Shown here in pieces: positions 1 through 5,916 of a DNA stretch of 7,462 nucleotides. Within the stretch, counting starts at the first letter, position 1; each line of letters begins with the position of its first letter. A program made the translations under genes and the position numbers. The notes under the pieces are model-generated. The model saw nothing but the letters and a program-made list of their open reading frames with translations, did no database searches and was not told the origin of the DNA. This DNA comes from Rickettsia typhi (GTDB lineage: Bacteria > Pseudomonadota > Alphaproteobacteria > Rickettsiales > UBA1997): contig CAMDOL010000068.1 of NCBI GenBank assembly GCA_945903615.1, positions 1-7,462 on the forward strand. Reading direction: 5' to 3'.

Positions 1-680
1 CCAGCATCAACAGCGGAGGTGGCGATGGTGTTGACAACAACAAATCTTGCTACATCGTCGATATGTGCACCCATTGCTAATTGTGAGGTGGCATATGCTA
101 GGTTTTCTACAGAGAAAATCTTCTCATGAATGGAATAGAGGTCGGAGGAGAGAGAGCTTAGGGCGATGTCTGTGTTAGAGTGAGTTAGTAGGGCTTGATC
201 AGTTCCTGCTCCCAGGGTTTTTAAATCTTGTTTTTCAATATATTTATTATAAATCCCAATCATCTCACCATCGCCCATAACAGTCACACCATCACTTGTA
301 ACAGCATTGCAGTTTTTATTTAGAGGTTCGTAATCTAGGTTGATTTGATTGATATGCTCTGCTCTTGGGCTGAGCTTGTTCCAGTAAGAGGATAAATCAT
401 CACCTTGTTTAAGAGTTTGGGGGGAATAGGTGGAGAGGATTTGATTTTTTACCCAATCTGGAGAAATGCCTTCACCGTATTTTCCGCTATAAACTTTGAG
501 ATTATCAGTAATCATATTACCATCATAGTTTTTATAATCAGTACCTGGCCCACCACGATAAATAAATTGCTCCCCTTGTGAATTGGTGTAAATTAAAAAC
601 GTGTGTTGTGGTTGTAAATTTTCTGGCAAAAATGTTGTGTTAGAAACTGGACGAGAATATACGGTGATTGATTCTTTCAT
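1..680 (-). CDS. Partial protein of unknown function (N-terminal 226 codons; C-terminus beyond the left edge)
   Basis: An open frame reads leftward from an ATG at 678-680 to the window edge without a stop, so only the N-terminal part is visible. In-frame upstream codons contain no other ATG before a stop at 738-740, which supports this start. There is no signal peptide: the protein starts MKESITVYSRPVSN. A segment near residues 26-44 (HTFLIYTNSQGEQFIYRGGP) and an Asn-Cys pair at 123-124 (NKNCNAVTSDGV) give an His-then-Asn-Cys order. That order recalls permuted papain-like (LRAT/NlpC-type) enzymes, but this is inference only; no fold is established. The rest (residues 125-226) is mixed and polar with a mildly hydrophobic stretch near 212-220. 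Many codons end in C (ATC, ACC, TCC, GCC), unlike the AT-rich genes beside it, which may mean different selection or transfer. It may be a large secreted or effector-like protein, but the product is unrecognised. Confidence 0.75.
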   Translation of the reverse strand, partial: MKESITVYSRPVSNTTFLPENLQPQHTFLIYTNSQGEQFIYRGGPGTDYKNYDGNMITDNLKVYSGKYGEGISPDWVKNQILSTYSPQTLKQGDDLSSYWNKLSPRAEHINQINLDYEPLNKNCNAVTSDGVTVMGDGEMIGIYNKYIEKQDLKTLGAGTDQALLTHSNTDIALSSLSSDLYSIHEKIFSVENLAYATSQLAMGAHIDDVARFVVVNTIATSAVDA

Positions 681-736
681 GTGGTTTAATTTATTAAAGT
701 TTAAAAAAATTGTTAAATAATTTGCACGATACCAAA

Positions 737-742
737 ATTATA
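737..742 (-). promoter_or_regulatory. Candidate -10 box for the leftward partial gene
   Basis: A perfect TATAAT lies on the minus strand, just after the stop of the 131-aa gene, and would give a leader of roughly 50 nt before the ATG at 680. The region at the right distance for a -35 is only a T-run inside the 3' end of the 131-aa gene, so the match is half a promoter. No Shine-Dalgarno precedes the ATG. In AT-rich DNA such a hexamer can occur by chance. Confidence 0.3.
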
Positions 743-750
743 GAAATTCT

Positions 751-1146
751 CTATACATCAAAAAATGATCTCGATCTATAGGTAAAATTTACAGAATTTA
801 GCTTTTTAGAATTTTTTAAAGTTTTTATCGTAATAAAACATCTATCTTTGTTAAGGAATCCACAATCTTTTGAGCAAACATATCGAGGTTCATTGTAAGG
901 TTCATACCCACAACTCCACCCCTTCTCACTCTCCTGAATTTTACTCATTATTTCATCAACATCGCTACCTAAAGGAAACACCTTTAAAAACTGCTTCTCC
1001 GCCTCTTCATGTTTAAAATTTTTACCATCAATGTAATCGTCAAAATAAAATTTATTTGGATCTTTTTTTGTATAAATTTTGGCAAATGACGAACAGGAAA
1101 TAGTGAAAAAAATTACCGATAATGTAAGAAATATTGTTTTAAGCAT
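751..1146 (-). CDS. Small probable lipoprotein of unknown function (131 aa)
   Basis: The protein starts MLKTIFLTLSVIFFTISC: a Lys at position 3, a hydrophobic core to residue 16 and Cys18 as a possible lipidation site. The -3 residue is Thr rather than the usual Leu, so the lipobox (TISC) is imperfect. The mature part has a Cys-rich middle (C79, C91, C95, C103), suggesting disulphides in the periplasm, and a stretch FPLGSDVDEIMSKI near residues 57-70. That stretch resembles the opening of small SmpA/BamE-like or BLIP-fold lipoproteins; this resemblance is inference. It ends VNFTYRSRSFFDV. The ATG lies 21 nt after the stop of the 321-aa gene on the same strand, so it is probably the last gene of a three-gene transcript. 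No Shine-Dalgarno is visible. I do not recognise the family. Confidence 0.72.
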   Translation of the reverse strand: MLKTIFLTLSVIFFTISCSSFAKIYTKKDPNKFYFDDYIDGKNFKHEEAEKQFLKVFPLGSDVDEIMSKIQESEKGWSCGYEPYNEPRYVCSKDCGFLNKDRCFITIKTLKNSKKLNSVNFTYRSRSFFDV

Positions 1147-1167
1147 AAGATTTAATTTGATAAATTA

Positions 1168-2133
1168 TTAATTTTGGTTTTGAAGACTTTCTTTAGCTAT
1201 ATCATCTACGACCTTCTTAAGTATTTCATTTATTTTTCCTTGCATAAAATGGTCGATAACACCAATTTGCGCATCACTAAATTCACACATATGATTAATG
1301 CGATCTATATCTTCTTTTTTAGTTGAGGAATCAAATAATGCCTTGTGTAGCTCAGATGTATCTGATGCAAAATCAAATTCATTTATGTACCTAAAATATT
1401 TAACAAACTTCTTTTGTTTTGCGTCAAATACTAATATGCCCATATTAAAGTGAATTTTATCTGCGTTAGCAAAAGAAAATGGCTTTGATATATTGCTAAA
1501 CAACCCTACTATCACAGAACCAAGCACTGATCTATCATTAAAATATCCACCAAAACCTATTGCTCTTGCGTAAGAGTGATCCACTCCATATGGATCTCTA
1601 ATCGATAGTTCTGAGCCAATATTTGGATAAGCAATAATCACATAATCACTATCACTTGGTATGTTGACTGGTAATAAACCTGAATATTTAGAGATATCTT
1701 CTATATTTTGATTATTTTTAGTTGCAATAAAGCCATCTAGCACAGATCGCGAGAGATCATCAGCAAATGAGGTGTGTAGTATTTTACTATCCTTAAATGA
1801 TTTCTTAAAAACTTCATCTATCTTTTGTTGTGGCTGAAATGAAAATAAAAAATTCTTATATTGATTGACCATTGCATATCTATCCCACGGATGAGTTCCT
1901 AAACTAATAATATTATTTTCATCTAAGCATTTCTTATTGTTACCAGAATAATTATAACTAATTCCATTGACAGCAGTTGAGCTATTAAAAGAATTTTGAA
2001 ATGTATTAATTAGGGTAATTTTGCTACTTGATGAAATAGATGGTTTTGCAGATTTCCATAAATTATCAGTTGCAACGCAGGAGCACAAAATTGTTATGAT
2101 GAATATTGACAATATCAGTTTTATATTTTTCAT
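1168..2133 (-). CDS. Lipoprotein of unknown function (321 aa)
   Basis: The N-terminus MKNIKLILSIFIITILCSC is a classical lipoprotein signal: two Lys, a hydrophobic core, and the lipobox LCSC with Cys19 as the predicted lipidated residue. Ser20 is not Asp, but retention rules are uncertain in this group; outer-membrane or periplasmic anchoring is likely. The mature protein begins with a Ser/Asn-rich linker (about 30-66), then a mixed alpha/beta body. Recognisable stretches are DSDYVIIAYPNIGSEL near 161-176, a Gly-rich patch AIGFGGYFNDRSVLGSVIVGLF near 191-212, and MGILVFDAKQKKFVKYFRY near 231-249, which reads as two beta-strands. The C-terminus is helical and charged (about 287-321). No catalytic motif stands out and I do not recognise the family. 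It follows the 79-aa gene by 19 nt and precedes the 131-aa gene by 21 nt, on the same strand, consistent with an operon. No Shine-Dalgarno precedes the ATG. Confidence 0.75.
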   Translation of the reverse strand: MKNIKLILSIFIITILCSCVATDNLWKSAKPSISSSSKITLINTFQNSFNSSTAVNGISYNYSGNNKKCLDENNIISLGTHPWDRYAMVNQYKNFLFSFQPQQKIDEVFKKSFKDSKILHTSFADDLSRSVLDGFIATKNNQNIEDISKYSGLLPVNIPSDSDYVIIAYPNIGSELSIRDPYGVDHSYARAIGFGGYFNDRSVLGSVIVGLFSNISKPFSFANADKIHFNMGILVFDAKQKKFVKYFRYINEFDFASDTSELHKALFDSSTKKEDIDRINHMCEFSDAQIGVIDHFMQGKINEILKKVVDDIAKESLQNQN

Positions 2134-2152
2134 TTTGTATTAATGTTTTTGA

Positions 2153-2392
2153 TTAGAAAAAATTTAAACTATTACCCTTCACATCCTTCTTCGGCAAATC
2201 AAAATGTGGTTCTGATTTTGTGTCTTTTGTTACTGTTTCTGATTTTATTTTTGCTTCTTTTTTTACCTCTTTTTTTGCTTCTAATTGTGCTTCTTTTTCT
2301 AAGTTTTTTGCAGTATCAAGCGCAAAGCTATCAACAGCTCCAATCCCAAAACCACAAACCAAAACCAAGCCTACAAAAATTATTTTAAGCAT
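2153..2392 (-). CDS. Small secreted Lys/Glu-rich protein (79 aa)
   Basis: The N-terminus MLKIIFVGLVLVCGFGIGAVDSFA is a Sec signal peptide with a likely signal peptidase I site after Ala24 (SFA, then LD). Cys13 is preceded by Val, so it is a poor lipobox. The mature ~55 residues are low in complexity and highly charged: a Lys/Glu/Ala-rich segment (about 29-50) likely to be helical, followed by a Pro-containing tail (HFDLPKKDVKGNSLNFF). There is no known domain; a periplasmic linker, chaperone or stress protein is conceivable but not shown. The start is supported by a weak Shine-Dalgarno (AAAGGG about 5 nt before the ATG) and by a related start sequence at 2635-2677. It is first in a run of three same-strand genes encoding exported proteins. 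The hydrophobic ORFs read on the other strand here are shadows of this Lys/Glu-rich sequence. Confidence 0.62.
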   Translation of the reverse strand: MLKIIFVGLVLVCGFGIGAVDSFALDTAKNLEKEAQLEAKKEVKKEAKIKSETVTKDTKSEPHFDLPKKDVKGNSLNFF

Positions 2393-2418
2393 AATAACCC
2401 TTTATGTTCGTTTTTAAC

Positions 2419-2453
2419 AAAACTGATGTTCCTACACCTTTCCAGGCAGTTTT
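2419..2453. other. Possible hairpin in the leader of the leftward cassette
   Basis: AAAACTG at 2419-2425 pairs with CAGTTTT at 2447-2453, and CCT at 2431-2433 can pair with AGG at 2444-2446 inside it. On the minus strand this lies 27 nt or more upstream of the ATG of the 79-aa gene, so it would be in the 5' leader if transcription starts further right. The stem is short and mostly A/T, so a regulatory role is speculative. Confidence 0.2.
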
Positions 2454-2634
2454 TAATTGATTGATGTTTTTAAACAATTTAAAGCTCTTCATTTTTATAT
2501 ACTGGCAACCTTGCAATTAATGGGTATGTCAACAAGAATTATAAACTTTTATAAAAAAATTCTGACCACTTTTAATATTGTTATAAATATATATCTACTA
2601 AGATTTTATTTTTTTAAATATTTTTAAAAGCATT

Positions 2635-2677
2635 TTATAACAATCCTACCAAAATCCTTCTAAACATAATAACCTCC
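2635..2677 (-). pseudogene. Decayed copy of the start of the 79-aa exported-protein gene, with intact Shine-Dalgarno
   Basis: On the minus strand a consensus GGAGG (2673-2677) sits 5 nt before an ATG (2665-2667), which opens a 10-codon frame, MFRRILVGLL, ending at TAA (2635-2637). The DNA aligns without gaps to the start of the 79-aa gene: 29 of 36 bases match between 2639-2674 and 2364-2399, including an identical ten bases around the ATG. The peptide matches MLKIIFVGLV in style, with differences mostly conservative. After the stop the sequence is A/T-rich and not coding. The simplest reading is a duplicated gene truncated after its signal-peptide start. A translated leader peptide is the alternative, since its ribosome binding site is the best in this region. 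Confidence 0.45.
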
Positions 2678-2701
2678 AGTAATTTTATTCACTTTATAAA
2701 A

Positions 2702-2753
2702 GCACCTTAAAAAAATTAGGGCACCTTAAAAAAATTAGAATTTTTTCAAGGTG
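2702..2753. repeat. Two 18-nt direct repeats plus an inverted copy
   Basis: The 18-mer GCACCTTAAAAAAATTAG occurs at 2702-2719 and again at 2721-2738, separated by one G. It is followed at once by AATTTTTTCAAGGTG (2739-2753), an inverted copy with one mismatch. The second and third units form a hairpin whose stem is CACCTT with AAGGTG and A-tract with T-tract. It lies upstream of the decayed start at 2665 and could serve as a terminator, a regulator-binding site or a recombination scar. The sequence alone does not decide. Confidence 0.6.
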
Positions 2754-2842
2754 TCCATTATTAAAAATATTGGGAATAAAAATTTTAAATTCTGATTTTA
2801 TTTGATGAGTGGATTTTTTTTGTTAAAAAATTGGGGATTTAA

Positions 2843-2856
2843 ATTTGCAACAGTCC
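2843..2856. repeat. IS-end-like motif, first copy
   Basis: ATTTGCAACAGTCC repeats the core of the motif at 2894-2906 (ATTTGCAACAGCC) about 50 bases away in the same orientation. The reverse complement, beginning GGCTGTTGCAAA in the better copy, looks like the tips of common DDE-transposase insertion sequences. No transposase is adjacent, so at most this is a remnant end. Confidence 0.3.
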
Positions 2857-2886
2857 CGATATAGGATCGCTGCTAAAAAAAATTAC

Positions 2887-2906
2887 TTGGCGGATTTGCA
2901 ACAGCC
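2887..2906. repeat. IS-end-like motif, second copy, opposite in orientation to 7207-7226
   Basis: TTGGCGGATTTGCAACAGCC matches the reverse complement of 7207-7226 at 17 of 20 bases by hand alignment. Read from the tip inward (leftward) it starts GGCTGTTGCAAAT. It ends exactly where the 43-nt arm of the long inverted repeat begins at 2907. The element body would have been on the left, but only A/T-rich sequence remains there. Confidence 0.4.
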
Positions 2907-3105
2907 TAGACACTGTTAGCTAATTAATTTTATCTTATATTTCGCCCTATTTTTGCTCTTTTTTTCTTGAATTTTTTTAAAATATTCCCGATATTCCAAA
3001 AAAATTGAAGAAAAAATTACTAAAAATATGCCGAAATCTAGGGCAAAATCTAGGGCAAAATCTAGGGCAAAATATAAGATAAAATTAATTAGCTAACAGT
3101 GTCTA
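2907..3105. repeat. Long inverted repeat with 43-nt arms (MITE-like or hairpin element, 199 bp)
   Basis: The left arm (2907-2949) and right arm (3063-3105) are reverse complements over 43 nt with one mismatch. Both begin at their outer tip with TAGACACTGTTAGCTAATTA and run inward to GCCCTA. Beyond the arms pairing continues loosely (T-rich on the left, A-rich on the right), so the whole 199 bp can fold into one long hairpin. No ORF fills the interior. The size, inverted termini and lack of coding fit a miniature inverted-repeat transposable element. A transcribed hairpin RNA or a terminator for the upstream DNA is an alternative. No clear target-site duplication flanks it (CC on the left, AG on the right). 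Confidence 0.7.
3036..3071. repeat. Three tandem copies of a 12-nt unit
   Basis: ATCTAGGGCAAA is repeated three times without interruption at 3036-3047, 3048-3059 and 3060-3071. The units sit at the inner edge of the right arm of the long inverted repeat. The left arm has only one degenerate equivalent (its GCCCTA at 2944-2949), so the expansion probably came after the inverted repeat formed, by replication slippage. Confidence 0.8.
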
Positions 3106-3203
3106 AGGAGTTTTGCACAAAATAATGACTTTTGGGAAATGCTGATATAGTCTGTCTTTGCTTCGGAATTGATGCTTTCAACAAATCAACAATCTATCAA
3201 ACT

Positions 3204-3482
3204 ATGCAAGTTAAAATCTACCAACCAGCAAAAACCTCTACTCAATCGGGTCAAAAAAATAGGCCTTGGTTAATTGATCTGGTGGAAAATGAAAATCATC
3301 GCGCAATTGATAATGTGATGGGATGGACATCTTCGGATAATACTTTAACTCAGTTGGAATTGAAGTTTCTAAGTTCCCAGGAAGCTGCTAAATATGCTCA
3401 AACAAAGGGTTGGACTTATCAAATAATTCAGCCACACACTGCCAAGATTATCAAAAAATCTTATGCAGAAAACTTTTCATAA
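3204..3482 (+). CDS. NDUFS4-like accessory subunit of respiratory complex I (ETC complex I subunit family, 92 aa)
   Basis: The protein MQVKIYQPAKTSTQSGQKNRPWLIDLV... matches the PF04800 'ETC complex I subunit conserved region' pattern. It has an N-terminal KIYQPAKT...QSG strand, a central MGWTSSDNTLTQLELKF core (about residues 40-56), then the helix SSQEAAKYAQTKGWTYQI and a basic tail ending SYAENFS. The family is the bacterial relative of mitochondrial NDUFS4 and sits on the peripheral arm of NADH:quinone oxidoreductase at the cytoplasmic membrane. About 100 aa is normal for the bacterial form. The ATG at 3204 is chosen because homology begins at once; the frame is open back to a TTG at 3132, but those 24 codons are not part of the family. 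gshA follows 8 nt after the stop, implying co-transcription. No Shine-Dalgarno is visible. Family assignment is by recognition of sequence pattern. Confidence 0.9.
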   Translation: MQVKIYQPAKTSTQSGQKNRPWLIDLVENENHRAIDNVMGWTSSDNTLTQLELKFLSSQEAAKYAQTKGWTYQIIQPHTAKIIKKSYAENFS

Positions 3483-3490
3483 AATAATAA

Positions 3491-4714
3491 ATGACTGAAA
3501 TTCTAAAAACCTTATTGGCAAAAATTGAAAAAAGTCAGCCTCAGATTGATCAATTTTTTGCTAGTAAATTAATCAATCCCTTATTCTATAACTCGCTTGA
3601 TTTACGCCATTCGGGTTTTAAAATTGCTCCAGTCGATGTCAATTGTTTTCCGGCGGGGTTTAATAACCTATCTTCTATTTCCAAAGAAATTGCTAAAAAA
3701 AATGTTGCTGATTTCTTGAATAAAAAATTCCCCACAGCCAATAAAATCGCTATTATTCCTGAAAATCATACCCGCAATTTAAGATATTTGGAAAATATTT
3801 TAGCGCTGCAAGAAATTGTTGCGGATGGTGGAAAAAGAGAAGTAAAAATTATTAGTTTGATTTTGGAAATTGAAGATGTTTTGGTGGTTGATTTAGAAAA
3901 TAATCAAAAAATTACTTTAGAAAAATTGGTAAAAAATGGTGATAAGATTTCTACCAATAACGGTTTTTGCCCAGATTTAATTATTGCTAATAATGATTTT
4001 ACTAACGGCGTTGATGAGATTTTACAAAGTCTTGCTCAGCCAATAATTCCCTCCGTCAATTTAGGATGGTATGTGCGCAAAAAATCGGTGCATTTTGATA
4101 TTTATAATCAAGTTGTTGCTGAATTTTGTCAGTTAATTGATTTAGATCCGTGGCTAATTTCAACTATGCATCGAAATTGTATTGATGTGAGTTTTAAAGA
4201 ACAAAAAGGCATTAAATGTTTAGCCAAATATGTTGATGAGTTGATTGGAAAGATCGGCGAAAAATATCAACAATATGGCATAACATCTGAGCCATATTGT
4301 TATGTGAAAGCTGATAACGGAACTTATGGAATGGCGATTATGACGGTAAAATCAGGAGCTGAGCTTTTGGAAATTAACAAAAAAGATCGCAATAAAATGA
4401 ATAGTATTAAAGGTAGCATTCAAAACACCACTGCCATTATTCAAGAAGGGGTTATAACTACAGATTTAATTCAAAATATGATTGCTGAGCCAATGATTTA
4501 CTTAATGAATGGGCAAGTAGTTGGAAATTTATTTAGAGCTAATGATGCCAGAGATGCCAATATCAGCTTGAACGCAGCGGGAATGAGTTTTTATGATTTA
4601 AGCGATTTGAACGATGAAGATTTGCAGCTTGGTTTAGATAAGGCGTCGATTGCTAAAATCTATTCCACAATAGCAAAATTATCTGCCTTAGCAGCTTCTT
4701 TAGAGAGCTATTGA
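3491..4714 (+). CDS. gshA: Glutamate-cysteine ligase, proteobacterial TIGR02049/PF08886 type (407 aa)
   Basis: It catalyses the ATP-dependent joining of L-glutamate and L-cysteine to gamma-glutamylcysteine, the first step of glutathione synthesis, in the cytoplasm. The sequence fits the compact 'T. ferrooxidans-type' family rather than the E. coli GshA. It opens with FFASKLINPLFYNSLDLRHSGFKIAPVDVNCFPAGFNN (residues 18-55). It carries VKADNGTYGMAIM (272-284), which resembles an ATP-grasp nucleotide-binding strand and loop, then IIQEGVITTD (about 316-325), EPMIYLMNG (333-341) and FRANDARDANISLNAAG (348-364). Length is about normal for the family, and no key block is missing. The ATG lies 8 nt after the NDUFS4-like stop, so the two are probably one operon. 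Its last 15 bases overlap the 3' end of the convergent dxr. Low-GC codon use matches dxr, suggesting a resident gene. Confidence 0.92.
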   Translation: MTEILKTLLAKIEKSQPQIDQFFASKLINPLFYNSLDLRHSGFKIAPVDVNCFPAGFNNLSSISKEIAKKNVADFLNKKFPTANKIAIIPENHTRNLRYLENILALQEIVADGGKREVKIISLILEIEDVLVVDLENNQKITLEKLVKNGDKISTNNGFCPDLIIANNDFTNGVDEILQSLAQPIIPSVNLGWYVRKKSVHFDIYNQVVAEFCQLIDLDPWLISTMHRNCIDVSFKEQKGIKCLAKYVDELIGKIGEKYQQYGITSEPYCYVKADNGTYGMAIMTVKSGAELLEINKKDRNKMNSIKGSIQNTTAIIQEGVITTDLIQNMIAEPMIYLMNGQVVGNLFRANDARDANISLNAAGMSFYDLSDLNDEDLQLGLDKASIAKIYSTIAKLSALAASLESY

Positions 4715-5842
4715 TAGTTTTTTCACCTCGTCATTACACATTACCACATCTTCCAATTTAGCAATTTTTTGATAAGGTATTTTTTCTAAAGCCTTATAAA
4801 CAATTTCAACAATTCGTGTAAATTCAATTTCACCTTCCAAGAACCGCGCAACCGCAATTTCATTGGCTGCGTTAAAAATGCATGGCGCGTTGCCGTCAAC
4901 TTCTAGAACTTCGCGCACTAATTTTAAAGCAGAGAATTTTTTGGTATCAGGTGCTAAAAAATTTAGTTTAGAAATTTTGGCTAAATCTAATTTTGGATGT
5001 TTGATAGAAATGCGTTTTGGATATGCTAGCGCATAAGAAATTGGCACTTGCATATCTGGCAAGCTCATCATTGCCAATGTTGAGCCGTCGCAATAATCCA
5101 CCAAACCATGAATGATTGATTCGGGATGAATCACAATTTCAATTTGTTCTTTTTTAACTGGAAATAAACGATAAGCCTCAATCACTTCTAGAGCTTTGTT
5201 CATCATCGTTGCTGAGTCGACAGAAATTTTGGCGCCCATTGACCAGTTTGGGTGTTTGATGGCTTGATCGATGGTAATATTTTTCATCTGTGTTGGTGAA
5301 AAATTCAAAAAAGGTCCGCCGGAAGCAGTTAAAATTATTCGTTCAATTTTATCTAAATTTTGCTGCTCAAAAATCTGAAAAATTGCATTATGCTCAGAAT
5401 CAATCGGCAAAATTTTTGCCCCACTTTTTTTGGCAGCTTTCAGCATCAAATCTCCTGCCGCAACTAGACACTCCTTGTTAGCCATACCAACATTAGAGCC
5501 AGCTTTAATGGCGTTAAAAGTTGGAATCAAAGCGGCAATACCAACAATTGCTGATAGAAAAAAATCAACTTTAATTTTTGCCAAATCATTAATCATTTTT
5601 TCTCCCGCCACAACTTCAATTTTTAAATCTGCCAAACCATTTTTTAACTCTTGGTAATGGCTTATATTGTTGATTGCGGCGTATTTTGGTTTAAAAATTC
5701 TGGCTTGTTTGATCAAAGTTTTGACATCGCTTCTGGCGACCAAAGCAACAATTTGATAATCAGTTGAATGTTGAGCAATAACCCGCAAAGCATTTTTGCC
5801 AATTGAGCCAGTGGAGCCAAAAATGGCGATGGATTTTTTCAT
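4700..5842 (-). CDS. dxr: 1-deoxy-D-xylulose 5-phosphate reductoisomerase (380 aa)
   Basis: DXR converts 1-deoxy-D-xylulose 5-phosphate to 2-C-methyl-D-erythritol 4-phosphate using NADPH, the first committed step of the MEP isoprenoid pathway. The N-terminal Rossmann domain shows GSTGSIG at residues 9-15 and ANKE at 121-124. Metal ligands are expected at D148 and E150 (PIDSEHNAIF) and E219 (MMNKALEVIEAY). The substrate region has SGGPF (174-178), HPNWSMG (197-203, the flexible loop with its Trp) and HPESIIHG (239-246). The C-terminal helical domain contains NAANEIAVARFL (324-335). Length is typical and all expected residues are present. ATG at 5842 is preferred over an upstream in-frame TTG at 5863, because the family starts within a few residues of the Gly motif and a TATAAT at 5868-5873 would put transcription start at about 5861. 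No Shine-Dalgarno is visible. It converges with gshA, overlapping by 15 bp. Confidence 0.95.
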   Translation of the reverse strand: MKKSIAIFGSTGSIGKNALRVIAQHSTDYQIVALVARSDVKTLIKQARIFKPKYAAINNISHYQELKNGLADLKIEVVAGEKMINDLAKIKVDFFLSAIVGIAALIPTFNAIKAGSNVGMANKECLVAAGDLMLKAAKKSGAKILPIDSEHNAIFQIFEQQNLDKIERIILTASGGPFLNFSPTQMKNITIDQAIKHPNWSMGAKISVDSATMMNKALEVIEAYRLFPVKKEQIEIVIHPESIIHGLVDYCDGSTLAMMSLPDMQVPISYALAYPKRISIKHPKLDLAKISKLNFLAPDTKKFSALKLVREVLEVDGNAPCIFNAANEIAVARFLEGEIEFTRIVEIVYKALEKIPYQKIAKLEDVVMCNDEVKKLSIAL

Positions 5843-5867
5843 AATTAATTTATTTTTTACCAATCGA

Positions 5868-5873
5868 ATTATA
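5868..5873 (-). promoter_or_regulatory. Candidate -10 box for dxr
   Basis: A perfect TATAAT on the minus strand lies about 26 nt upstream of the preferred dxr ATG, preceded by TG one base from the ideal extended -10 position (TTTGTATAAT). No good -35 hexamer occurs 16-18 nt further upstream. The predicted start point, near 5861, falls on the alternative TTG codon, which therefore could not be used from this promoter. The leader would be about 20 nt. Confidence 0.4.
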
Positions 5874-5916
5874 CAAATTATTTTCCCTTTAAATATCCAA
5901 TATAATTTGTCGTCTT

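Larger units (their letters stand above)
2393..3203. other. AT-rich gene-free stretch with repeats and mobile-element debris
   Basis: No confident protein gene is present here. From right to left it contains the upstream region of the NDUFS4-like gene (3106-3203), a 199-bp inverted repeat (2907-3105), IS-end-like motifs (2843-2856 and 2887-2906), two direct repeats plus an inverted copy (2702-2753), a decayed start of a small exported-protein gene (2635-2677), and a possible leader hairpin upstream of the 79-aa gene. Positions 2530-2634 are almost pure A/T and show nothing definable. Promoters for the leftward cassette and the rightward NDUFS4-gshA pair should lie here, but no convincing -35/-10 pair was found. 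Confidence 0.7.

Noticed and set aside
1168..2133. Assignment of the 321-aa lipoprotein to a named transport or adhesion family
   Set aside because: Only the lipobox is diagnostic; no domain motif supports a specific function.
2143..2417. Two plus-strand ORFs, one very hydrophobic (Leu/Phe runs) and one Ser/Phe-rich, opposite the 79-aa gene
   Set aside because: Their composition is what the complement of Lys/Glu/Ala-rich codons gives. The minus-strand reading has a signal peptide, a start supported by a related copy, and operon spacing.
3036..3071. Short tandem repeats considered as a CRISPR array
   Set aside because: The units are 12 nt with no spacers between them and no cas genes are nearby.
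5290..5657. Plus-strand ORFs of 63 and 75 codons within dxr
   Set aside because: They lie antisense to a fully conserved dxr coding region and show no protein features of their own.
5843..5863. TTG start giving dxr seven extra residues
   Set aside because: A perfect -10 box just upstream would put the transcript start on the TTG itself, and the family begins close to the Gly-rich motif, so ATG at 5842 is better.
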